NCBI RefSeq assembly: GCF_030272615.1 | Contig: NC_081414.1 | Coordinates: 4,215,501 to 4,279,500 of the forward strand | Source: Cryptomeria japonica | Taxonomy: Eukaryota > Streptophyta > Pinopsida > Cupressales > Cupressaceae | Reading direction: 5' to 3' | Length of the DNA stretch: 64,000 nucleotides | Part shown: piece after piece, positions 1-10,481 of the stretch | Position numbering within the stretch: position 1 is the first letter of the stretch | Layout: each line of letters starts with the position of its first letter | Position numbers and translations under genes: made by a program | The notes under the pieces: model-generated | The model's database searches: none | The model's input: the letters and a program-made list of their open reading frames with translations, nothing else | What the model was told of the DNA's origin: nothing

Positions 1-728
1 AGGGTCATTGCAAACAAGATAATACTTATTGCACATTGAAAAAGAAAGGAACTCTAACCTGCCTGTTGTGTTCGTTATGCTCAGTGATGAATCTTAAGTA
101 TTTTAAATCTAGTGACTAGGTTTAGGATGCATTTCGCATATCATTTCACATATCATTTCGCATATCATTCTACATTTTTGTGAATTTAGAGTGATTTCAG
201 TATGATAATAATCTCTTTATCTTCTGAATGAGAGTTGAAAGCATCATCATTTCTTATGCTAAATGGTCTATTTATCATCATTTCTTCGATCGAGTACTTT
301 TGTTTTGAGATGTTAGCTGCATACATAACATTTAATATAGCTTCATACATTTCATTATTTGCTCATCTGCATTCATCTTATTGCATAGAAAAATAAAAAC
401 ATTGCATTTCTCATATTACTCAATACTCATTCATTTATTTGCATATGAAAATAAACAAAAATAGACATCCATAATCATTTGCATTACATACATACATATT
501 GAAAAGAAATGCATACATATAGAATAAAGCATATAAAAGACATCTCATAAACGAATCAACACAAGTATGATGAAGTCAAATCGGATCTTGTATATATATA
601 TCATGTCAAGTCTAAAGGTACAAAATGATGTCGAATGACATACAAACTCCCATTGGAGCAAGAATCGTATAGGCTACAAAAAAATGGGTGTGTCTACAAA
701 AAATGTATCCGAGCTACAAGAAGAATAT
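1..728. other. AT-rich 3' non-coding sequence of element C
   Basis: No gene is recognised here. The stretch is rich in CATTTGCAT and CATACATA-like words. It resembles 45470-45780 of element A, which lies in the same place between integrase and the end of the antisense PMD gene. Short open frames are chance readings. Confidence 0.6.
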
Positions 729-2500
729 CTAGCTCTGAGCCTCTCCCTCATCACCTGGTGGAGGAGGAGGAGCCTGATGACTGGGATCTTGTTGAGGTGC
801 CCGAGCTCCCTCAGAACGTGCCATATACTGAGAATAAGGAATCACTCGCTGCGCTACTGGAACTACCACGCTATATGCTGCAACATAGTAGGTTGCCCTG
901 TTGTTCTAATGCAAAACCTCTTGCTGGAGGGTGTCTCGCTCTGCTCTCATCGCTGCAAGCTGATGATCACGCTCTCCTCTTAGCTCAGCCAACTACTTAT
1001 CTCTCTCAGCCCTCACCTCTGCAAGCTGTCGGTCTCGCTCCGCCAGTTGAGTCTGAACCACTATCAACTATGACTGCAGCTCTACAAGACGTGCTCTCAT
1101 CAACCATCCTGTGTTTGTCCCCTACTCTCGCGCCAACTCTCCACCTCCATCTCCACCTCTAGTACCACCCTGCTCCTCCCTCCGCAGTCAGACCTGTCTC
1201 GGAGCTGCTCACTCCTCCTCAGCTCCACCCAAGAGGTGGAGAGCCAGCGCCGAAACCCTGTTGTCCACCCTTAGCTGGACCCTGCTGCTACTAGCACCAG
1301 GATCATCACCTATCTACCTTGGAGCCTCGGCTCTCTATCCCTGTCCCTGTCTCTGTCCCTGCCTCGAACCTTGTCCCTGTACCTGTGCGGGGGCATCCTC
1401 CTCAACATCCTCTATGCACGGTGCCTGCTCACCCAGATTAGTAAATCTAGGAAAAGGATGTTGCTGGAACCACTCTCTGTACTGGGGCAATACCCCCATC
1501 CGTAACATCATCCATATAATCCCATCTGAGACTTTGTAGACCAGTTAGCTCCTGCATGGACAAGGCATAAGATAATCGAGGAGACCATCCCTGTCTCTCC
1601 TCATTCGTGTAACGTGCATACGTTGTATACTCCTGCGAGATCCACTGAGGCCGGCCATACTGCCTCATCACTTGTGATACAACGAACCGCTCCACAATGG
1701 TCTGTGATCTCATAATAAGAGGACGCGTGACAAACAGGTCCCTGCGGACTAGCCACCAGTCATCCCAAGGCTCCAAACCTCTATAAGGTCTCCACACTAC
1801 GGCTATCAAATTGTCTAACTATCGCCGCCAAAAATATGTCTTGCCCAGATGGGGCTGCGTAATATAACCGACATACCTATATATAATTGGCTGCCCAAGC
1901 TCTCTACTATCATCTACCACCAACCGACAAACAAGAAGATACTCCCAAGCCCAAACCTGTAAAATATATACACCTATGGCCATGCTCTGACCATCTCTAT
2001 ACACGATCTCATGCATCTCGTGATACATGTGAGCCAGCAAGCAAGAACCCCAGCCAAGCCTCTGAGGGGTCTCCATCAATCTCATCAACATCCTGCCCCA
2101 ACCACACTGGAAACCCTACTAACCTCTATCTGACATCAGAAAACAACCAATGAAGCCTGCTAGAACACACGCCAGAGGAAACTCCTCGCTATATCTGCTC
2201 ATCAATATGTCCCAACTAATGGAACGAGTTAAAATGTCAGGATCTCTAAAGACATGCCTCACTGCCTGTAATCCTGGAAGGTGCCCTGAATCATAATCCA
2301 CCTTATCCCTAGCAAAAGGGATACGAAGAATCCTATATACATCCTCGGGAGTGATAGTCAACTCCCCCACCGTCAGATGAAACGTGTTATGTTCTGAATA
2401 GAAACGCTCTACCAATGCTGTGAGCATTCTGTGATTCACATGGATATCTAGCAAACTAAGAAGATGAGTCAAACCACATACATCAATATGAGCCTACTAA
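729..2500 (-). pseudogene. Antisense PMD-domain protein of element C (broken)
   Basis: Read on minus from about 2500, the protein starts with a plant mobile domain. Visible marks are YSEHNTFHL followed by LTITPEDVYRILRI (about 2400-2300), then LAHMYHEMHEIVY and ILQVWAWEYL (about 2030-1930), then VVWRPYRGLEPW (about 1795). A proline-rich and coiled-coil tail follows and ends at TAG 729-731. The frame changes near 2119 and 1819, and again in the tail, so it is not translatable as it stands. PMD proteins of plants occur both as host genes and inside transposons; a role here is unknown. It lies antisense to the element, between integrase and PPT, as in A, B and G. Confidence 0.8.
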
Positions 2501-2699
2501 ACCTCAGATAAATATCGAACTAACACCATAGTGAGAGATAAACACATCTAAAGAGAACGGGAGGTAATCGAACCTGCAAAAACCCAACAACGAAGCATCA
2601 GAAAATATTCCAAACGAGCCTACAAGAGAAGTAAAACATCAAGCAAATCCAACTACGTCAAATGCAAAATCAAATTTTCACGTTTAAACCTTAAAAAAT

Positions 2700-2950
2700 G
2701 CTCACTGTCTTTCGAATGACAAAACACAGAGGGACAGAATCTCGTACGAGTCAGGAATAGCTCTCATACGACAAAACAACCCCAAATGACAAAATATTAG
2801 GTCTCGCACGACAAAATGGTCTTTTTACAGACCTGTCGTACGATACAAGGGTGCATCTCGAACGACAATTTAAATGCCTTCAAATGACAAAAGAAAATTT
2901 ACCAGTTACTTGTACGAGATAGAATCTTGTCTCGCACAATAAAACGTGAA
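2700..2950 (-). repeat. Dispersed short-word block, element C (TCGTACGA-type)
   Basis: About nine degenerate copies of a word like TCGTACGACAAAA occur at irregular spacing of 20-40 bases. The core CGTACG is palindromic. The block lies just upstream of the antisense PMD gene, so it would be in that transcript's 5' leader. Elements A and G have other words in the same position. Confidence 0.7.
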
Positions 2951-3539
2951 ACCCGACCCCACACATGAGAAAAACTTGAAAAATGAGCAAAAAAAATCAA
3001 AATTGAAAACATAAAGAGGCTTAAGATCGATCACTTACCGCTGGCTCATAGTTTCGGGGTCGATTATGACGTCTCTAGCGCTCAAATCGATGCTGACAAG
3101 TAGGGACCACCATTTTCTTCGCAGAAGGCTTTTTGAATTTTCAAACTTGGAGGGTTAAAATGATTTGAAAATGACACTTTTGTCCAATATATAGCCAAAA
3201 ACCTAATTTTTCAACTTGCTCTGATGGACATGAAAATTGTACCGTTAGCTAATTTGACCATTCTGATTCCATTTTTGGGATCGAAATTGAAATTTGAGAT
3301 CATTTTGCTAGTCAATTTCACAATTTGGACCGCTTAACGCTCTTTTCATCAAATGCTCATTCTTTCTTCAAATTGTGCTCAATTTCAACGCTGAATATCA
3401 ATTTCAATTCTTCACGATTAACTCTGCGCTTAACTTATCAATCAACGCCGAATTTTTCAAAAAAAAAAAATCCTTAGAATCAATTTGCACTCAAATAACT
3501 TATCATCACCACAATTGCCTATCATGTACCCTCGCTATC

Positions 3540-4237
3540 TTTTGATTTCGCTCCCAAAGGGGCATACTCACAACCTTATGACCACACATCTTCAATGTCG
3601 AGAAAATGTTTTCAAATCTTCATCAAAAGTCGAGCAAAATCTTTTTTTAACTAAAGAAAATCAATTCTCATTGCTAAGGGGCATCTCAGCTTCATCGCTT
3701 CACATCAAGTTGAGATCTCTCGATTATCGGAATCGAATCAATCACTAGGGGCATATCAGTTTTATCGCTTCAAATCAAGTTGATATTTGTCTTTCATCTG
3801 AATCAATCTCTTAATGTTAATCAGTTTCATCACTTCACATCAAGCTGATTATTCGTTTAAACTCAATCAAAAGTTTAAAGAGTATCTTTGATCCCACTCA
3901 ATCTAAGCAGGTGTTCAGTATTCATTTCTTGATCAAGCTGAACAGTTTATCCTCATTGTGTCTTGATCAATCAAGTTCAAGATCGATTTTTATCATCACT
4001 CACTGTGTCTAAGTTCAATCAAGTTCTAGACCCGCAAGATCCGCTTCTTGATCAATCAAGTTCAAGTTCGGTATCTTTTGTTTCTATCATTCCTCAGTTC
4101 AATCAAGTTCAGGAACAATATCGCTTTAATTAGACTTCATTCATCTTTGTCACTTCGAATCAAGCTAAACACCTTGCTATTCATCTAGTTCATGATCATT
4201 CAAATTCAGAACTGGCATCTCCTAGACATCACACATT
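3540..4237 (+). repeat. Imperfect hairpin repeats and PPT-like tracts upstream of the C PPT
   Basis: Units of about 60-80 bases carry a stem in which AATCAAGTT or AATCAAGCT-type sequence faces its complement, for example TCAGCTT facing AAGTTGA near 3686-3713. Similar units recur around 3756, 3828, 3920, 3990, 4050 and 4100. Three G-rich tracts of the form AGGGGCATMTCA lie at 3556-3570, 3676-3689 and 3745-3759. They resemble the upstream G tract GAGGGGGCATATCA of A and G. No coding potential is evident. Confidence 0.55.
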
Positions 4238-4283
4238 CTTTGAACCAATGCACTGCTCGCACATTAATTCAAAGAGGGGCAAA
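4238..4283 (+). promoter_or_regulatory. PPT of element C with overlapping hairpin
   Basis: CAAAGAGGGGCAAA (4270-4283) directly precedes the LTR and is the expected plus-strand primer. CTTTGAA at 4238-4244 can pair with TTCAAAG at 4268-4274, and AATG at 4247-4250 with CATT further in. The 3' foot of the stem runs into the tract. The same arrangement is seen in A, G and H. Confidence 0.75.
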
Positions 4284-5400
4284 TGTAATACCCTAAAAAT
4301 GATCATCTAAACCATGGGCCCCTGATCTCGACAACATCACCAAGGTCCTAACCAAAGGCATTAAATCAATCTTGAGCATTTTATTAATTCTTTAATCATC
4401 AAATATCACATGGCAAATCAATTACTCAATATTAATTAAATATTCATTTAATTAATTGAATCATTTCCAAGAATATCATTTTGATCAATTATCCCATTTT
4501 AATTTATTAAATATCCTTGCATATTTAATTAATTAATAAAATTGCCATTTAATCATGCAAAAGGAATTAATTTATTACAAGAGAGGAATTAATTACAAAA
4601 CAAGAGTTGAATTGAAATTAAAATAAAAGAATTGAATTGAGAGAGAAATCAAACTTGAGATATTATTTATTTTTCTAAATTTAGAACTTGAAATCAGAAA
4701 AGCAATTTAATTGAATTATTGAATTATTCTCTAAAATTGGAACTCAAATCTTTTCAGAAAAAGAAGTTCAATTGCATTGAAAAGACTCTTTTCTTGAATA
4801 AATAAAAGAATTATCTATTTTTTACACAAATGCATGAAATTAGTTTATTATTATTTCCAATGCAACTTGGACTTCTAATTCGAATGCATTTCAATTAATC
4901 TATAATTGGAATCTATCTCAAGGTTAACTTAACCTGATTTCTCAATTATTTTCAATTAATTCTAAATTGAGCTTTTCTCTTGGTAATTCTCTATAAATTC
5001 AGTCTTCAGGTCTCATTCCAATTTACCCAAGAGATTTTTGAGAACACGCTTGGAGATTATTATCACGCTAATTTCACTCTGGAGTCATTGAAGATTATTG
5101 TGCTTTTTTAGATTATTTGCATCCATTTTACTCATCCATTATTGCTTACATCCATTATTGCTTGAATTGATTATTTGCTTGAATTATTCATCCATCTTGC
5201 ATCCATATAGTTAATATCATATAGATTAAATCCTTTGTCTTGGTGTAGTCTAGTCACTGGTATTGCTTATAACAATCTGAGAGCAATCTTATACTCGCAT
5301 CTTTTAGAAGGCAATTAGTCACTTTGTTATGGTTTATTACTTATTGATTATTGATTACTAACCATGCATATAATGACTTAATTGAAGTGTTGTGCTTGCA
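4284..5400 (+). repeat. 3' LTR of element C
   Basis: The LTR begins TGTAATACCCTAAAAATG immediately after the PPT. A TATA-like CTATAAATTC lies at 4991-5000. The right end is placed at GCTTGCA about 5400; this end is uncertain. It differs in sequence from the LTRs of A, so C is another family. Confidence 0.65.
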
Positions 5401-5414
5401 GCTACAGACCACTT

Positions 5415-5418
<4 letters not shown>

Positions 5419-5447
<29 letters not shown>
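5419..5447. repeat. (CA)n microsatellite
   Basis: About 14 uninterrupted CA units. It marks the junction between the end of the C LTR and the truncated PMD gene of element B, so it may be the site of a past recombination or repair event. Confidence 0.9.
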
Positions 5448-5451
<4 letters not shown>

Positions 5452-6418
5452 GGAAGGATACAGGGGATACCACAGGGTACAACTCATTATGCTCGTAGGA
5501 GGTTGGATGTGGCTACTTGGGGGCCCTCTATTTCATATGACCAGGCATGTGCAGAGTATCAATCATTGGGGCCACTGGATTGGGATTATCTTCCAGATGT
5601 GATGGATAGCAGGATGACAAGTGAGTACGTCGTGTATTGTACAGTACACAAGTTTATGAGGCTGACATGTCCAATTTTAGATGAGGATGATGAGAGGCTA
5701 TGATGCAGAGCTCCTATATGACGGAGGGATGGTGGGGGGGGAGGAGGTGGAGGCGGAGATGATGGCGAAGATGGAGATGGATATGTAGGAGATGTAGGAG
5801 ATCATGGTGTTGGAGATGATGATGGAGGAGATGATGATGGGGGTGATGGTGGAGATGATGATGGGGGAGATGGTCGAGCAATGGCAGTGGCAGGCACACC
5901 AGGAGCTAGCAGTTCTAGATCTGTTAGAGATGTATATACATATTGGATGGCCCGGGTGATTAGACAGAGGAGATCAAGGGCATCAGGTCCCAGAGCAGGA
6001 GGTTCCCCAAGTTGAGCAGGTACCTATGAGAGTATCACAGGTTGAGCAGCCATAGGCAGAGGCACCTCGATGGATCTTCATTAGGATGTTGTCTCATCAG
6101 CAACAGGCTCAGATTATGGACTTACAGACTTAGGTTCAGTAGCTAGAGAGTCGATTAGCAGAGAGGGACTCTCAGATGGCTCAGCTAGAGGTTCGAATAG
6201 CTTTTCTCATAGTCAAGAGAGATGCAGGTAGGGATAGGTGTTGGCAGGCTGAGGCATAGGTACAGTTGTTAGGAGAGTCTATTTAAGGGAAGACAGCCCT
6301 GAAGATGATGCACAAGGGGATCCGAGAGGCTGAATATTATAGGACCTTATACTTTATTGTTGTTCCTGCTGATTGGAGGGCTCCAGGATTTTCACAGTTG
6401 AGCAGGAGATCGGGATAG
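5448..6418 (+). pseudogene. Antisense PMD-domain protein of element B, C-terminal part
   Basis: On plus, the reading starts in the middle of the family protein (YGRIQGIPQGTTHYAR) and continues with SYDQACAEYQSLGPLDWDY, which matches SYDQAVTQLVEMIPLPWDM of A. A Gly/Asp/Glu-rich stretch (5720-5880) and a coiled-coil tail follow, ending with TAG 6416-6418. Several in-frame stops interrupt the tail. The N-terminal half with the PMD core is missing at the junction with element C. It is antisense to gag-pol of B, as in the other Tat elements here. Confidence 0.75.
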
Positions 6419-6934
6419 AGCCATACTGAGAGTCAAGGAGTGACAGGGCCACTTCAGAGAGATCCCCCAGGTGGGGACCCAGGTACATGGGTATCAGCTG
6501 GTGTTACTATACCTGCCGCATCATGACAGAGTTTCACTCTCTGTCCTAGTGGTCACACTGATATGGGACATTGATCCATTCATGTACACACCTTTTTGTG
6601 ATGAGATATTGATGATTCCCACGATGCACATTTGTGATGTGTCTCATATATTTTGTGATATCATTGTACCTTGGACATAATATCTTGTTTTGATGATATG
6701 ATATGCAGTCGATCCTATTCGCTCTACATGACCTATGAGATGATGGATGCATTCTATTTGATATATGATTATGTTGTGCAATTACTTTCACGATGCAGAT
6801 GATGGATATATGATGATGCAGTATTTACATGATGGTATTCAAATGCAAATATGTATGGTGATGCTTATAAGTGCTATGTGATGTACGTGCAATGCAATGC
6901 TTTCTATGTTTATGATATTTTTATGATTTTCTCA
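6419..6934. other. AT-rich spacer between B integrase and its PMD gene
   Basis: No gene is recognised. ATGATG and GATGCA words abound, matching in reverse the ATGCAT-rich 3' sequence of element A. It represents the 3' non-coding part of B with an internal deletion relative to A. Confidence 0.5.
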
Positions 6935-9900
6935 TGCATGTTGAAATGCTCCTAACCCAAATACTGTTGTGACCACAAACGGACCTAACCAGTTTGGTTC
7001 AAACTTTCCTTTCTTTTCTTGATCTGACTGGTTTCATGGATTTTCTTGTAGTACTAGTTCTCCAACTTGAAAGAATCATGGTTTGACCTTGTGATTATAA
7101 CTTCGACACATTCTTTACTGATATACCTTTAAATTATCAAAAGCATTTTGTCTTCGTTCATGGATCAATTTTAACTCCTGCAATCTAGATACTCATTGTT
7201 CTTCATCTGGGATAAGACCTTTTAATGATACTCGTAGAGAAGGTATCTCTACTTCTATTGGCTATATTGCTTCTGATCCATAAACAAGAGAGAAAGGTGT
7301 GGCACTTGTTGGTGTGCGGATATTGGTACGGTAGGCCCATAGAGTAGGGTTCAATTGAATATGCCAATCTCTGCCAGCATCATTCACTATCTTTTTGAGG
7401 ATTTTTAAAATAGTTGTTTTTTATGCTTCTGCTTGCCCATTCCCTTGTGGATAGTAGGGTGTGGAAAATCTGTGTTGGATCTTGAATTTCTCACATAATT
7501 CTTGGACATCCCGATTCTTGAACGGTCGCCCATTATCAGTGATAATGGTCATGGGTATTCCATAGCGATAGATGTAGTTCAAGGTAAATGCAACAATTTG
7601 TTTTCCTGTGATATTTGTGAGAGGTACTGCCTCAATTCATTTTGTGAAATATTTTGTAGCTACAAGGATGAATTTGTGACCATTGGATGAAGAAGGATTT
7701 ATCTTTCCTACTAGATCAAGACCCCATTGGCATAAAGGCCAAGGTGTTGCCAAAGCATGAAGTTCTTGTGCTGGTGCATGAATCAAATTCCCATGGATCT
7801 GACATTGTTTGCATGTTCTAGCTATCTAAAAAGAATCTTGTTCCATAGTTGGCCAATAATAGCCCAAGCATATGAGTTTTTTCGAAAGGGTAAGACCACT
7901 TGAATGAGTGCCACAAATTTTGTTATGGACTTCATGTAAGGCCTTCTCGGATTCTTCTTGTTCGGGACATCTTAAAAGAGTATCGTCTAGACCTCGTTTG
8001 AACAGGGTATCTGCAACAAGAGTAAAATGGGAGGATTAGCGAATAAAGTTTCTCTTTTGGTTCTTTGATAAATCAGGAGGTAGGGTGTTATCTTTCAGGT
8101 ATGTATAAATTTGGCCATAGCGGGAGGAATCATGTCCAACAAGGTGACAGATAGTTTGGGAATCAGGACAATTATGAGCAGGGTAAAACAACTCTTCCAC
8201 CAAGAATTTGTAATGCTCTTGATTTTCCCGTGTCTGAAGTAGAGAAGCAAGTGTTACCATGGCATATGCTTCTTTGTTGTCATTCCTTGGAATTTTCTCA
8301 AAAGTTATTTCTACAAAATATTTCTTGAAATCATCTACCATCTTTTTATAAGGCATGAGTTTGTCATCCTTTTGTTTGGTAATCATCATTAATTTGATTG
8401 ATGACAAGCTGAGAGTCTCCAAAGACTTGGAGTTGTGTAATGTTCCATTCTATAGCCATTTTGATACCTGTAACCAAAGCTTCATATTTTATTGTGTTGT
8501 TGGTGAACGGGAAGCTTAATTTGTATGCTTTAGGAATTGTATGACCTTGTGGTGTGATGAATAGAATACCTACTCCTGATCCGTGCTGTGTATATGAACC
8601 ATCAAAGTATAATTGCCATGTTTTTATGGTGATCGTTAAGATATCAGCATCGGGAAACTCAATGTGTAAAGGACAATCATCTTGAAGCGGTGCCTTGGCT
8701 AGTTGGTCTGCAATGACTTGTCCCTTGATAGATTTTTTGTCGACATACTCAATATCAAACTCACTCAGGATCATGATCCATTTTGCTAATCGTCTTGTCA
8801 ATGTTGCCTTGCTGAGCAAATACTTCAATGGATCGATTTTAGCTATCAATTTGATGGAGTGAGATAGTAGATAGTGTCTTAATTTTTGAGAAGCAAAAAC
8901 TACCACCAATCATGCTTTTTTTGTTGGGGAATAGTTGAGTTCGTATCCCACTAGTGTTTTGTTGATGTAGTAGATGACCCGTTCTTTTCCTTCATTATCT
9001 TGGTGTGCGAGCAGAACTCCTAATGATACTTCAGTGGTCGATACATAGAGTAATAACAAATTTCCAGGAATAGGTGACATTAGGATGGGTGGTTGCATGA
9101 GATATGCTTTGATCTTGTTGAATGCGTCCTCACATTGATGGTCCCACTTGAAATGAACATTTTTATGCAATAAATGAGTAAATGGTTGACATTTATCTGT
9201 CAGTTGAGCAACAAATCTTATGATTGACTGGAGTCTTCCTTGGAGTGATCTTAGTTGACTGATATTCTTGGGAGATGTCATTTCCATGATTGTTTTGACC
9301 TTAGTTGGATCTACTTCAATACCTCTAGCTGAAACAATGTATTCCAATAACTTGCCTGAAGTGACACCAAAGGCACATTTCTTAGGATTTAGCCGTAGAT
9401 TGTACTGTTCTAACCGGTCAAAGATATTTTCCAGTATCTCTATATGTTCTTCTCTATTGTAAGATTTGGCCAAGATGTCATTCACATAGTCTTCCATGAA
9501 TGTATGCATCATGTCATGGAATATCATTGTCATAGCTCTTTGATATGTGGCACATGCATTCTTTAGTCCAAAAGGCATGATGTTCCAGCAAAAAGTACCC
9601 CACAGACATGTGAAAGTTGTCTTTTCTTAATCTTCAGGTGCTATTTTAATCTGATTGTATCTGGAGAAACCATCCATTAGAGAAAACATGGAGTGTCCAG
9701 TCATTAAATCTACAATGATGTCAATGTTAGGCAACAAAAAGTCATCTTTTGGACATGCATTATTAAGATCTTTGAAGTCTGTGCATACTCTGATACTTTT
9801 GTCTAGTTTTGAAATAGGAACAATGTTTGATACCCACTAGGGATATGCTACAGGTCTGATGAATCCTACATCCAGTAATTTCTTTAGTTCTACTTTGACC

Positions 9901-10481
9901 AGGAGAGCGATATGTGGATGCATCTTCCTTAATTTCCATTTGACCGGTTTAGCTCTTGGACTAACATTTAAGTGATGCATAATAAGCTTTGCATCCAATC
10001 CTGGCATGTCTGCATATGCCCAGGCGAAATTGATTTGTCGTCATTTGAAGAATTTCATATATTGTTGCATTTCTTCTTCTGACAGAGAAGTTGTTGGATG
10101 TAGGATCTTTGGTTGCTATGTTGTCCCAATTTTAACGGCCTTCATTGGTTCGATCAAAATTGATGACCTTTCTTGATAGTACTCAGGTAAAGTGTCAAAT
10201 CTCTCATCTTTTGGCGCCTTGAGGAGGTTTTCACCATTAGATCCATCCTTTCTTTTTACTTTTTCCTGATCTAATGTTGCCAAGAAATAGTTTTCAACAT
10301 TATACTTGATATTGTTTTCTTTATTTTCACTTTTGCAATTGGGAGATTCGGCACCCACTTGACTGGAAGATGCATTGCTAAAATTCTTTGTGAAAGTTGT
10401 TGCGGGTTCGATTGCATTAAGATATACATATATGGCATGGTCATTCGGAAAGGTATCAATGGCAGTATGTCCTTCATTTTC
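6935..10481 (-). pseudogene. Pol of element B: RT, RNase H, second RNase H, integrase
   Basis: Downstream of an amber codon (10482-10484) comes the RT: FAWAYADMPGLD, then MPFGLKNACATYQRAM near 9560 and EDYVNDILAKS near 9490. The catalytic YVDD is YVND, so one of the paired aspartates is lost. RNase H follows (about 9100-8720), then a second RNase H starting LYFDGSYTQHGSG (8610). Two RNase H domains are the mark of the Tat lineage. Integrase has the zinc-binding CKQCQIHGN and the core marks GLDLVGKI, TDNGRPFKN and YYPQGNGQAEA. Frameshifts and stops occur, for example near 8395 and 8910. The C-terminus is lost near 6935 after GLGAFQ. Confidence 0.9.

Larger units (their letters stand above)
1..5400 (+). 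mobile_element. Tat-lineage Ty3/gypsy element C, 3' portion
   Basis: The window opens inside the 3' part of a plus-oriented LTR element. The order is AT-rich 3' sequence, minus-strand PMD gene, word-repeat block, hairpin repeats, polypurine tract and LTR. This matches the 3' part of the complete element A further right. Gag and pol of this copy would lie left of the window. The LTR end near 5400 is inferred from a CA dinucleotide just before a CA microsatellite and may be off by tens of bases. No target-site duplication can be tested because the 5' end is missing. Confidence 0.75.

Noticed and set aside
635-1539. Plus-strand Pro/Leu/Ser-rich frames at the left end
   Set aside because: They are antisense shadows of the proline-rich and coiled-coil tail of the C PMD protein.
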